Shown here: positions 1 to 7,587 of the stretch, in pieces
Layout of the letters: the number at the start of each line of letters is the position of its first letter
How positions within the stretch are numbered: the first letter of the stretch is position 1
Source: RYN-428 sp035551995
Lineage (GTDB): Bacteria; Planctomycetota; Phycisphaerae; Tepidisphaerales; Tepidisphaeraceae
Length of the DNA: 64,000 nucleotides
Assembly: GCA_035551995.1 (NCBI GenBank)
Contig: DASZME010000066.1
Coordinates: forward strand, 1 to 64,000
Direction: 5' to 3'
Notes under the pieces: model-generated
Told to the model about the DNA's origin: nothing
The model's database searches: none
What the model saw: the letters and a program-made list of their open reading frames with translations, nothing else
Program-made: the position numbers and the translations under genes

Positions 1-441
1 GATCTTGCAACGCATCTTGCCGCAGCAGGGACAGGCTTTCTGGTCTTCGGGAAGATCGTGCTCCTTGCGATCGCGCGGCAGGTCCTCGGGAAAACGCCTG
101 CGGCCGTGCGGCGTCTTCACGGGTTTGGATGCAGTTGCGGCGGACGGGGGCTGAGGCGCCGGAGTCGGCGGCGCGGGCTGCTGGGATTGAAGCTGGCCGA
201 GCATCTCGGCAAACAGCGTCAGTTGATTGGCGTCCAGCTTCTCGCTGGAGCGGCCATACAACTTCCGCAGCAGCTCGTGGAGCTGATGTTCCAGTTGCCG
301 GATCGTGCGGGATTGATCGCGCTGGCCGGCGAGCAACTGTCCGATCATCGCGTGGCACGCGGCCAGGTCGGCGGGCAGCGAAACGAGAGCCTCGGACAAG
401 CCGGGAAAAGTCGCGACATCCATGTCAGCCGTTGCATTCAT
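1..441 (-). CDS. tnpC: IS66 family transposase TnpC, N-terminal part (runs off the window)
   Basis: The minus strand is open from an ATG at 441 to the window edge, giving 147 residues of an IS66 DDE transposase. Visible are an N-terminal coiled stretch, a linker rich in Gln and Pro, the family sequence HGRRRFPEDLPRD and a zinc-finger-like CPCCG followed by a basic tail. These correspond to the leader and DNA-binding parts of IS66 TnpC; the DDE catalytic core lies outside the window. It follows tnpA and tnpB on the same strand in the usual IS66 order. Whether the rest is intact cannot be seen. Confidence in the family is high. Confidence 0.85.
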   Translation of the reverse strand, partial: MNATADMDVATFPGLSEALVSLPADLAACHAMIGQLLAGQRDQSRTIRQLEHQLHELLRKLYGRSSEKLDANQLTLFAEMLGQLQSQQPAPPTPAPQPPSAATASKPVKTPHGRRRFPEDLPRDRKEHDLPEDQKACPCCGKMRCKI

Positions 442-518
442 TGCGGGCGCGACTCTAGCGATCCAGTTCGCCAGGCGCAAGCCCCGGCGCCATTTTTTCC
501 GGGAATGATTCGATTATT

Positions 519-890
519 TCACATCTTCAATCGCGGCGAGCGTTTGATGCTTTTCAAGTCGATTCCTTCCAGCAGCATCGCCATCTCGCTGGCCTTGATC
601 TCCACGCCCGCCAGGCCGGGCTGCGCGGCGGGAAATCGAATCGTGCCTTCTTCGAGCCGCTTGTACCAGAGACAATAGCCGTCCTTGTCCCAGTGGAGAA
701 TCTTGAGCCGGTCGCCGCCGCGCGAGCGGAAAACGAACAGGCTGCCGTCCAGCGGATCCCGCGAGAGGGAAGATCGCACCGTCTCGGCCAGGCGGTCAAA
801 CCCCCGGCGCATGTCCGTCGGCGACGTGCAGAGAAAAATCCGCACGACCGAAGCGCGGTCCATCTCCCCCAGCGTGGGAAGCTTCAGCAT
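519..890 (-). CDS. tnpB: IS66 accessory protein TnpB
   Basis: This 123-residue protein has the IS66 Orf2/TnpB signature: a start near MLKLPTLGEMDRASVVRIFL, then PTDMRRGFDRL, DPLDGSLFVFRSRGGDRLKILHWDKDG and YCLWYKRLEEG. The frame is open further upstream, but the ATG at 890 gives the normal family length of about 115-125 residues and overlaps the end of tnpA by 7 bases, a typical coupled arrangement. TnpB is required for IS66 transposition, though its biochemical role is not settled. It appears intact. Confidence 0.88.
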   Translation of the reverse strand: MLKLPTLGEMDRASVVRIFLCTSPTDMRRGFDRLAETVRSSLSRDPLDGSLFVFRSRGGDRLKILHWDKDGYCLWYKRLEEGTIRFPAAQPGLAGVEIKASEMAMLLEGIDLKSIKRSPRLKM

Positions 891-1327
891 GATCTTCCCT
901 CCAGAACGGCTACCACTCTCGCCAGCAACGCCGCGTCGCAGCCGGCGCGGATCAGCAACCGGCGACAATCGGGAAAAACCAATTCCAGCGGCGACTCGCG
1001 TCGGATGCCTTGGACTCCTTCGACAGGCTCAGGGCCAACAGGCTCGCGGCCGGCACGCTCCTCGGCGGCAACGGCCGCCGGTATCGGCGCGGCATGCACC
1101 TCGACAAACGCGAGCGCCGGCGTTCGCCCGCCAATCGCCTGACGGTCGCGACGCCGAATCTCTCGCCGCCAAAAGTAGAATGCGGATTCCGTCAACGCCT
1201 CCCGCTCGCAAAACGCCCGCACGGTCAAACCGCTGCGCGTTTGATGTGAGAGGCGTTCCCGCCAATAGGATTCTTTCTTCGGATCACGACCACGCCGCGT
1301 CGCGGCAGACTTGTTCGATTTGTTCAT
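884..1327 (-). CDS. tnpA: IS66 accessory protein TnpA
   Basis: This 147-residue protein carries the IS66 Orf1 pattern: an N-terminal helix-turn-helix-like segment (SYWRERLSHQTRSGLTVRAFCEREALTES split around AFYFWRREI) and a C-terminal LELVFPDCRRLLIRAGCDAALLARVVAVLE segment. It is the first gene of the tnpABC operon and overlaps tnpB. Residues around 95-102 read GPEPVEG, which is the translation of a dispersed cross-genome repeat (1015-1035) inserted in frame. This makes the middle of the protein longer than in ordinary TnpA, but the frame stays open. Confidence 0.8.
   Translation of the reverse strand: MNKSNKSAATRRGRDPKKESYWRERLSHQTRSGLTVRAFCEREALTESAFYFWRREIRRRDRQAIGGRTPALAFVEVHAAPIPAAVAAEERAGREPVGPEPVEGVQGIRRESPLELVFPDCRRLLIRAGCDAALLARVVAVLEGRSC
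1015..1035. repeat. Dispersed CTTCGACAGGCTCAGG-type repeat inside tnpA
   Basis: The sequence ctccttcgacaggctcaggg is the core of a short palindromic-type repeat seen in many unrelated bacterial genomes. Its translations (PEPVEG, SLSK, FDRLR) recur in annotated proteins. Here it lies in frame within tnpA. Recognition is from memory of the motif; copy number in this genome cannot be counted from the window. Confidence 0.6.
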
Positions 1328-1367
1328 CCCGGCATCGTGCTACGCCCGGCGAAAAGTTTGTAGATGG

Positions 1368-1385
1368 GGTTTGCCGGACGGTTAG
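1368..1385. repeat. IS66 terminal inverted repeat (element A, tnpA end)
   Basis: The sequence ggtttgccggacggttag, read from outside inward on the minus strand as ctaaccgtccggcaaacc, resembles the IS66 terminus gtaagcgtccggcgaacc found at 3250-3267. It lies about 40 bp upstream of tnpA, where the element should end. Confidence 0.75.
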
Positions 1386-2110
1386 TGCGCCGGGAAGACC
1401 GGCAAGGAGTTGTGAATGAAAGAGTCATACGATGAAGGCCCAGCCAGCCACATCGACCCCGAGTCATGCGTTGACGGCCGCAAGGCCGGCGATGAAGCGT
1501 TGACAGGGGCACACGCAGGCCAGGTATCGAGCTGCGAAATCAGGCCCTTCGGGACGCCGACGCCGTTATCCGAGGCGGAAGGCAACATCACAGGCGGCGC
1601 TTTAGGCGAGCCGCCGGTGAGTCCCGCGCAGTCGCAGACCCTGAAGCAAGGCGCCGCCTTGCGTGGCATGCGTGGAAACTCCCTGCACGGGAACCGGGAG
1701 ACCCCGCAGTCGTCCGCCGACGATGGTGAGTCGGCGGACCGGTCGGACAAGGCCAAGCGCCGAGCATCCGACATGCACGGCTGCGGGGAGTCGGATGATC
1801 GCGTAGTACCCGAACAGCCCGCGAAGGAAGGCGGCCAGAGTTTCTGGTCGCTGTACGAGCGGGTCAGCGCCGCGTTTGCTCGTCGTGAAGACGAGCCGGC
1901 GACGGCCGGGGGAAGGCGATCAACCAAGGGGAACATGAGCATGCTTGCCGCGCCCCGGACACAGGGCCGGACCCTGCGCGTCGATCAGGCTTGCTCTTGT
2001 GCGAGAAGCAATCGCTTCTGCGCCATACCCGAGGTAAGAGCCGTATGCGGTAATACCGCACGTACGGATCTGCGCGGGGGGCCGCCCGCAAGGGCGGTCC
2101 CTACCGCGAC
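1385..2110 (+). mobile_element. Group II intron, ORF-less derivative, inserted in IS66 tnpC
   Basis: The stretch begins with GTGCGCC, a canonical bacterial group II intron 5' end. It continues with a structured GC-rich domain I whose incidental translation (PESCVDGRKAGDEALTGAHAG, then HGCGESDDRVVPEQP) matches the 5' regions of many bacterial group II introns. Near 1935 a short start reads MSMLAAPRTQGR, the usual beginning of the intron reverse transcriptase. The rest of the maturase/reverse transcriptase is missing, and the sequence passes directly to domain V (2038-2071) and domain VI, ending ctaccgcgac at 2110. After the intron the IS66 transposase reading resumes as VIHTDDTP. It cannot move by itself; splicing would need a maturase supplied in trans. 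An open frame runs through the intron and should not be taken as protein. Confidence 0.8.
2038..2071 (+). ncRNA. Group II intron domain V (catalytic hairpin)
   Basis: The 34-nt segment folds as the domain V hairpin: gagccgtatgcgg pairs with ccgcacgtacggatc around a taata loop. It contains the AGC catalytic triad near the 5' base and the two-base bulge on the 3' side. It is followed by a domain VI hairpin with a candidate branch-point A in CCTACC. The domain appears intact. Confidence 0.8.
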
Positions 2111-3182
2111 CGTGATTCACACGGATGACACGCCGGTGGACGTGCTGGACAAGAATCGCAAGGAGACGCGCACGGGAAGGTTCTGGGATTACCTGGGTGA
2201 CAAGGCGCATCCCGACATCGTGTTTGACTACACACCCAGCCGGAGCCGCGACGGGCCGGTGAAGTTCATCGGCGACTGGGGAAAAAACGGCAAGGTCTAT
2301 CTTCAGGCCGACGCCTTCGGCGGATACGACGGGATCTACATTGCGCCGGCGACCGATGCGCCGACGGCATTGGATGCCGCGATGCCCGATGCGATCATCG
2401 CGCCCGCCGCACCGCATGCGGGCGATGCGCCGCTTGCCGGCGGCGTGTTGCCCGCGCCCCGCGCCAGCGATGCTTCGGTCGCGTCTGTCGCACCCGTCGA
2501 GCTTGGCCCGACCCGCGTGGACCGCGCGTTTCTTCTGATCAGCGTATTCCTGACCGCCATTGCCGCCCTCAAGACCGGCATCGTGGAAGTCGCCTGCTGG
2601 GCTCACGCCCGGCGTAAATTTTACGAAGCCAGAACCAGCGACCCGGCCCGATCCGCCCAGGCGATGGCGTACATCCGCCTGCTCTACGACGTGGAGGATC
2701 AGGCCAAAGAAAAACAGCTCGATCTCCCCGCCCGCGCCGCCTTGCGCCAACAACTGGCCCTGCCACGCCTTGCCCAGTTCAAGGCGTGGTTGGAAATTCA
2801 GCATGTGAACGAAGGTGGCGGCGTGCTTCCCAAAAGCCCGATGGGCCAGGCGACTGCCTACGCCCTGAACCAGTGGAACGCCCTGTGCGTCTACGTGAGC
2901 GACGGCGACCTGGCCATCGACAACAACGCCGGCGAGAACGCCCTGCGGCGAATTGGAGTGGGAAGAAAAAACTGGTTGTTCTGCGGCTCCGATGTCGGCG
3001 GCCAGACCGCCGCGACTTTGTTCAGCCTGATCGCCACCTGCGACCGGCACAAGGTCAATCCCTTCGAGTATCTGCGTGACGTGCTGACCCGGATCGCGAG
3101 CCAGCCGATCAGCAAGCTGGCGGACCTTCTACCAAGCCAGTGGAAGGCGGCGGCGGCCGTCCCCGCATTGCCCGGCAAATAA
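2111..3182 (+). pseudogene. tnpC: IS66 transposase TnpC, 3' exon only (DDE domain)
   Basis: Directly after the intron the frame encodes the catalytic part of an IS66 TnpC. The motifs are VIHTDDTPVDVLD (first Asp), LQADAFGGYDG (second Asp), VEVACWAHARRKFYEA, NNAGENALRRIGVGRKNWLF (catalytic Glu) and the C-terminal end of the family, stopping at 3182. The N-terminal half (leader, zinc finger) is absent, because the sequence upstream of the intron is the end of another IS66 copy. Between GYDGIY and IVEVACWAHARRKF there are about 65 extra residues rich in Ala and Pro that are not usual for the family. The coding part has no stop codon, but without its 5' exon the gene is a remnant. Confidence 0.85.
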
Positions 3183-3249
3183 TCATTTGATAGTTACGCC
3201 GAATCCCGCCTTACCCGACCCGGCCACGCCTCTCCCGCCACTGACCTGT

Positions 3250-3267
3250 GGTTCGCCGGACGCTTAC
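3250..3267. repeat. IS66 terminal inverted repeat (element B, tnpC end)
   Basis: ggttcgccggacgcttac reads inward as gtaagcgtccggcgaacc, the classic IS66 terminus. It lies about 70 bp after the tnpC stop codon, as expected for the right end of the element. Confidence 0.8.
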
Positions 3268-3371
3268 GCCGCGGTTGAGGCAATGGAAAATTATTCCGCC
3301 GGGAGCGATACGAGCGCTTCGAGGCATTGTCGCAGCATAACCGCCGTGGATTCGCCCGTCAATATATGTCC

Positions 3372-3569
3372 TTATCCCCTTTTATCCGCCAGCGACGTCG
3401 TCTCGCTCACCCCGTTGCCGTCGGCCTGGCCGACGAACGTGCTTAACCCCAGATAGCTGTAATCGACCAGATGCGGCGTGACGACCGCGCCGTCGCCGTA
3501 GTCGGCCAGATAAAAGCGACCTGGATCATTTACCGTTCCCAACGTGCCATCGGCCGAATATTTGGGCAT
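3372..3569 (-). pseudogene. Orphan RHS/YD-repeat fragment
   Basis: About 65 residues, containing FYLADYGDGAVVTPHLVDYS and YLGLSTFVGQADGNGVSETT. They match the segment VDYLADDNGSGSPTTPHLVDY...YLGFSTIVGQADGNGVAQST of the RHS gene at 5886-7400 almost residue for residue. It is therefore a displaced piece of an RHS gene, with no start region or core of its own. It lies downstream of the RHS locus on the same strand, about 100 bp from the IS66 B terminus, which probably cut it. Orphan RHS fragments downstream of a main RHS gene are common in polymorphic toxin loci. Confidence 0.7.
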
Positions 3570-3575
3570 GCGTCC

Positions 3576-3836
3576 TTATGTCTTGTCAAGCATCCTTACA
3601 TATTTTGCTAGTTCGCTCTCCAACTCCCGCGGCAACGGCGATTCTCCAGAATTCGCTAAAATATCGCGGAATGCGATCTCAAGCTCGGGTAGTAACTCTG
3701 AGGCGCTAGTCCATGCCACTTTGTGGAGAAGATTCCAGACTCGATTCGCCTCCGATTCCCTTCCAACTTTCCGAAGGCGCAAACACATCTCATCCAAGCA
3801 TTTGTAAAATTCTTGGATGTTCATCGGAAATCTCAT
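3576..3836 (-). CDS. Small acidic protein of unknown family; candidate RHS immunity protein
   Basis: An 86-residue, mostly helical, mildly acidic protein (MRFPMNIQEFYKCLDEMCLR at the start, ending AKYVRMLDKT). It has no signal peptide, membrane segment or motif that I recognise. It starts 11 bases after the stop of the RHS tip ORF on the same strand and is followed by an orphan RHS fragment. In RHS and other polymorphic toxin loci the gene in this position normally encodes the immunity protein that neutralises the preceding toxin tip. That role is inferred from position only. Its base composition is lower in GC than its neighbours, which also fits a transferred tip-immunity cassette. Confidence 0.55.
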   Translation of the reverse strand: MRFPMNIQEFYKCLDEMCLRLRKVGRESEANRVWNLLHKVAWTSASELLPELEIAFRDILANSGESPLPRELESELAKYVRMLDKT

Positions 3837-3847
3837 ATGTCACCTCT

Positions 3848-4372
3848 TTATGGCATGTGGAACCAATTTAAGGTCAGATCAGTGGGAGCGAGGTTGAATT
3901 CATCCGCTCCCCCCGGATTGCTTCCGGACGGCGCTGCAGGACCGAATCCTACGCAATTCGGATTGGGATTAATAGTTCCTCCCGCGATCCAGTTTGGACT
4001 GCCGGAATTCCCCGCAGGAAGGCCATAGTCCTGTTCGTAATTAGGTGTCAAAAGCGGATTTACCGTTGCCCAATCGCTTCCCTTTACGAAGTTTCCATCC
4101 CAGCCCCTTGCAGGATCAGCAAACGTTCCCCGTCTGTATAGGTTTATGCCAAGGTCAAAATCGTCATCATCAAGCACGCTCGGGATATCATCCGATGGTA
4201 CGGGCGACGGATCTTGGGGGGATGGCGCCAGCGCCGCGTCTGCCGCCGCTCTTGCTGCGTCCTCGGCCTTGATCGCTGAGTCTAATTTCTGCCTCAGGTT
4301 CTCTTCAAATTGAGCCTCTCTGGCGGCCTCGATTGCGTTTTGTGCCTCTTCGGCGGCGGTTGGCACCCCCAT
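3848..4372 (-). CDS. RHS C-terminal tip protein, translationally coupled or frameshifted
   Basis: A 174-residue frame starts at an ATG that overlaps the stop of the RHS core ORF (TGATG). It has an Ala/Glu-rich coiled-coil start (MGVPTAAEEAQNAIEAAREA...), a Pro/Asp linker and a C-terminal part with FVKGSDWATVNPLL, DYGLPAGNSGSPNWIAGG and a final LNWFHMP. I recall similar endings on other planctomycete RHS proteins but cannot name a toxin family. Upstream of the ATG the same frame reads KDEQDVEKEFERLAELHRLMG, which also looks like protein. This region may therefore originally have been fused to the RHS core, and a -1 frameshift near 4430 (programmed or mutational) may now separate them. The activity is unknown. 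Confidence 0.55.
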   Translation of the reverse strand: MGVPTAAEEAQNAIEAAREAQFEENLRQKLDSAIKAEDAARAAADAALAPSPQDPSPVPSDDIPSVLDDDDFDLGINLYRRGTFADPARGWDGNFVKGSDWATVNPLLTPNYEQDYGLPAGNSGSPNWIAGGTINPNPNCVGFGPAAPSGSNPGGADEFNLAPTDLTLNWFHMP

Positions 4373-5889
4373 CAGCCGGTGAAGTTCCGCGAGCCGCTCA
4401 AACTCTTTCTCAACATCTTGCTCATCTTTATATCCTCGTCGCGAAGGTCCGCGTCCTCCTCGCCGGCGCAGCCAGCGAACCCGTGGGGGCCGCCGGTGCC
4501 GTGGGCACCTTTTGCCCCGTCCGCGCCTTGGGCAGGATCCTCCCCGCAAAGTCCTGTCGGATCTAATAGGGCTGTTGGACTCCCAGTTTCTAACTGATAT
4601 CTGTCTGGCCCGTCGATATAACCCGCCGGATCCTGCTCGTTCCAAGTTTGAGCGACTGGATTTAGATCCCGCAAGCCAAATCGTATCAGTCCCGTCGCCG
4701 CATCCATCCGTCCGCCCTGAAACCCATACACCACGCCAAGGCTGTCGATCGTCGGAATCCAATCCGCCGTCAGCACTGTCTGCACGCCATACGGCGAATA
4801 TACAAACCGCTCCACCACGTTCCCGCTGTTGTCGGCGTACGCCGTGATGTTGAAGTTCGCGTCATGCTGGGCGTAAAGCCGCTGGGTCAGCCCGCCCGCC
4901 GCAGTCGGCATCTCATATCGCGCCACGGCGAACTCAGAATGACTTCCGCCGGTGGCGCTGCCCGCCAGCAGGATTTCTCCGTTGGAAGCGATCGCCATCG
5001 CCTGGGCAGAGGGCTCCGCCGAAGTGTCGGTGGTGACGATGCCGCCGGCGCCGAAACTTCTGTCCAGCGTGCCGTCGGGGTTGTAGCGGAGGATCGCCAT
5101 CTCTACAGCGGAAGGATTGGTCGGAGCGCCGCCGTTGGCGCCGACGATGATCTTACCGTCGGATTGCACGGCCACCGCGATCGCGCCGCTGCTGTCGCCG
5201 ATGGCGGTGATGACCTGGCCATCCGTGCCGAAGGTGTCGTCGGGCGTGCCGTCGGCGTTATAGCGGGCGACGGCGACCGACGTGAGGCCGGTGGTCTCGT
5301 CCTGCACATAACCGGCCGCGATTACCTTGCCGGCGGATTGAACGGTGACCGATATATCCGCCGACTCAAGGTCGCCGAAGGTGCTGACCACTTCGCCGCC
5401 GGTTCCAAAGCCGCTGTCCAGCGTGCCGTCGGCGTCGAAGCGCACCAGGGCGTAATTTACGCCATCGCCGTTGGTGTAGCCGCCCATGATGATCTTTCCA
5501 TCCGGCGAAAGCGCCATCGCGATCGAGTTGATGCTCAAGTCCCCGAAGCTGGCGGTCGCGATGCCATCGGTTCCGAAATCGGCGTCGACCGAGCCGGCGG
5601 CGTTAAACCGAACGGCGATGAAATCGTTGTTGCCCGTCGTTTTATCCACCGTCCAGCCGCCGATGACGATTTTGCCGTCGGATTGGAGGAACATGGACGA
5701 CGGATCGCCACCATTGGGCAGGGCGAAAGTGGCGACGCCGTCGGTTCCGAAGCTGGTGTCCACGGCGCCGCTGGACGTGAAGCGGACGACGGTAACGGCG
5801 TCGTCATCGGCGTTGGTTTGGGCCACGAGGATGTTGCCGCTGGCGTCCACCGCCACGGCGACGACTTGGCCGCTGAGGTCCGCCTTCAC
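4372..5889 (-). CDS. Delta-60 repeat propeller joined to RHS core domain
   Basis: A 505-residue frame with a GTG start overlapping the stop of the preceding RHS frame (GTGA). Residues 1 to about 330 contain five to six delta-60 repeats, each with a VAVQSDGKIIVGG-like strand, ARYNADGTLD and SFGTDG; these are predicted to form a beta-propeller. From about 335 the sequence returns to RHS: LTQRLYAQHDANFNITAYAD, VVERFVYSPYG, and the RHS-associated core GFQGGRMDAATGLIRFGLRD...PAGYIDGPDRYQ, ending in LLDPTGL at about 450. After the core comes a short Gly/Ala-rich tail. A delta-60 cassette between YD repeats and the RHS core is unusual, and the frame change at its 5' edge suggests recombination. It may be a decayed gene rather than an expressed protein. 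Confidence 0.65.
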   Translation of the reverse strand: MKADLSGQVVAVAVDASGNILVAQTNADDDAVTVVRFTSSGAVDTSFGTDGVATFALPNGGDPSSMFLQSDGKIVIGGWTVDKTTGNNDFIAVRFNAAGSVDADFGTDGIATASFGDLSINSIAMALSPDGKIIMGGYTNGDGVNYALVRFDADGTLDSGFGTGGEVVSTFGDLESADISVTVQSAGKVIAAGYVQDETTGLTSVAVARYNADGTPDDTFGTDGQVITAIGDSSGAIAVAVQSDGKIIVGANGGAPTNPSAVEMAILRYNPDGTLDRSFGAGGIVTTDTSAEPSAQAMAIASNGEILLAGSATGGSHSEFAVARYEMPTAAGGLTQRLYAQHDANFNITAYADNSGNVVERFVYSPYGVQTVLTADWIPTIDSLGVVYGFQGGRMDAATGLIRFGLRDLNPVAQTWNEQDPAGYIDGPDRYQLETGSPTALLDPTGLCGEDPAQGADGAKGAHGTGGPHGFAGCAGEEDADLRDEDIKMSKMLRKSLSGSRNFTG

Positions 5890-7400
5890 GATGCCCCGCT
5901 GGCCGAGAGCGTGCCACGAGAGAAGCCGGTCAGGCGATTGAGCGGATCATAGGCGCTGCTGTCGTCACCGCTGGCAGAACTGTTGGCGTGATAAAGTTCG
6001 GAGAAGGCGCTATTCACCAGATTGTTCTTATAGAGCACATTGCCGTCGGCGTCGTAACCGTATTGGAAGTCGTCCGTGCTCGTGCTGGTTGCGGTGTTGA
6101 CGTATTTCGTCTCGGCGACCCGGCCGAAAGGATCGAGAGCGGTACTTTGGGCGACGCCGTTGCCATCGGCTTGGCCGACGATGGTGCTAAATCCGAGATA
6201 GGTATAATCAACTAAATGTGGAGTCGTCGGCGAGCCGGAGCCGTTGTCGTCGGCGAGGTAATCGACCCGGCCAATTGCAGTGTCTAAGGCATTGTTATCG
6301 TAGCCGTAGAGAAGAATGCGACCGTTCGGATAAATCATTTCAGCCAGATTGCTGCCGTAGGTTGGCGAGTTGTAGACGTATTGCACTTCCGGCGAACTGC
6401 TGGTGTTTACTGCGCCGCCGACGGCTTGATACTCACCGGTCAATTGCTGAAGGCCGTTATAGACATTCTGATCCTGATTGACAGCGGTGGTCCCGGCGGC
6501 GTTGGAGTAGCTGGTCTGCTGATACGGCAGACCTAAGTCGTTGTAAGTGTAGCCCAGTGCCATGACACTGCCGTCCACGCCCGTGCCGAGCGTCGTTATC
6601 GAGTCGAGCGTCATCTGGCCGAGCGGATTATAGCTGTAGGTGTGGTTGGTTCCGTTCTGATCGGTTTCGTCAAGTGTTTCGCCGAGATTGTCGTATGTAT
6701 AGCTGACATCGTTTGCCGCCGAGGTACTCGCTGCTCCAGTCGTTGAATCGGGATACTCAGTCTTGTTGATCAGGTCGTTGCTGAATAAGCCTCCGCTCTC
6801 GCCGACCCCATAGATGTAGGCGGTGGTTTGGTCGGGCTGGCCGGTCGGCATGATGGCGGTCATTGTAAGCACATGATCATTGCCGTCATAGGTGGATTCG
6901 GTCGTCTGATTAGTATCACTGGTTGCCACGCCATCGGTGTAAGCAGCGATGGTTTGAGTTTGTCGGCTGAGCATGTCGAAGACGGTGAGGGATTGAATCC
7001 CGCGCGGGTCCTTGACGAGATTTTGGTTACCGGCGGCATCGTAGCCATATGTCGTCAACAAGTGCGTGGCGTCGCTGGCGTCGGGCGAACTGGGTAGAGA
7101 CCAGGATGAACCGCCATTCGTGCCCACGTCTTCTTCAGCCGTCATTCGGTCGGCGGCATCATAATAATCGCCGACGTAGCTGATGCGGGCATTGGTACTG
7201 GTTAAGCTGCCTTCGGTAGTCGTATCGGCGGTTGCGAGCCGATCTTTGGTCGCAGTAAGAATGGCGTTACCATCACCGTCATAGGTCGTATCCGTCTCGC
7301 TGACCGCAACGTCGTTGGCGACAGTGCCGGCATCGGTCCAATCCAGGAGGGGCAGACCCGGACTCGTGGCGTTATTGACAGCTCCGCCGTCGGTAGTGTA
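5886..7400 (-). pseudogene. RHS/YD-repeat protein fragment, 5'-truncated
   Basis: The minus strand is open from a stop at 7401-7403 to a TGA at 5886. It encodes about 500 residues of YD repeats: YDGDGNAIL, ARISYVGDYYDAADRM, TYGYDAAGNQNLVKDPRGIQS, YTYDNLGETLDETDQNG, YSYNPLGQM, YGYDADGNVLY, YDPLNRLTGFSRGTL. Known RHS proteins wrap such repeats into a beta-shell that encloses a C-terminal toxin. There is no signal, N-terminal plug or start region; sequence upstream of 7400 is unrelated, so the gene is truncated at its 5' end. An internal ATG at 7145 exists but is in the middle of a repeat. The 3' end runs directly into the delta-60/RHS core frame. Confidence 0.75.
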
Positions 7401-7403
7401 TCA

Positions 7404-7587
7404 GGCCCTGGAGTCCTGGCTGAACTCCAATGGATACCTGGGCAGAGCAACAAAGATGCATCGGGTGATCCGTCCGTTTTTAAGTACGCCTCGCCGCAAT
7501 TCCTTTTCCTACTGCCCCCGCCAATTCAGAATTGGGAACCGGCCAAAAGAGAGGCTGTCAGACGGGCAGGGGAGGGGCGCGAGCGGG
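7404..7587. other. Junction region between RHS remnant and relaxase gene
   Basis: No gene was recognised in this short stretch. It holds the breakpoint of the RHS remnant and a small palindrome, ccaattcagaattgg, near 7521-7535. It separates the RHS locus from the 3' end of the relaxase gene. Confidence 0.4.

Larger units (their letters stand above)
1..1385 (-). mobile_element. IS66-family insertion sequence A (right end present, left end outside)
   Basis: Three minus-strand genes in the order tnpA, tnpB, tnpC, preceded by an 18-bp terminal inverted repeat at 1368-1385, make up an IS66-type element. Only the tnpA end is inside the window. The terminus is similar, 14 of 18 positions by eye, to that of the second IS66 copy at 3250-3267, so the two are related but not identical elements. 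The 5' end of a group II intron lies exactly at this terminus. Confidence 0.8.
2111..3267 (+). mobile_element. IS66-family insertion sequence B (truncated)
   Basis: This remnant consists of the tnpC 3' exon and the terminal repeat at 3250-3267, in opposite orientation to element A. No tnpA or tnpB of this copy is present. A deletion or recombination between the two IS66 copies through the intron is the simplest explanation (inference). Confidence 0.7.

Noticed and set aside
1416..3182. A single 588-residue protein from one long open frame
   Set aside because: The first 230 codons are a group II intron read as if it were coding; only the last 355 codons belong to the IS66 transposase.
4864..5952. 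A 362-residue plus-strand frame opposite the delta-60 repeats
   Set aside because: It is a shadow of the repeat-bearing minus-strand gene, without any motif.
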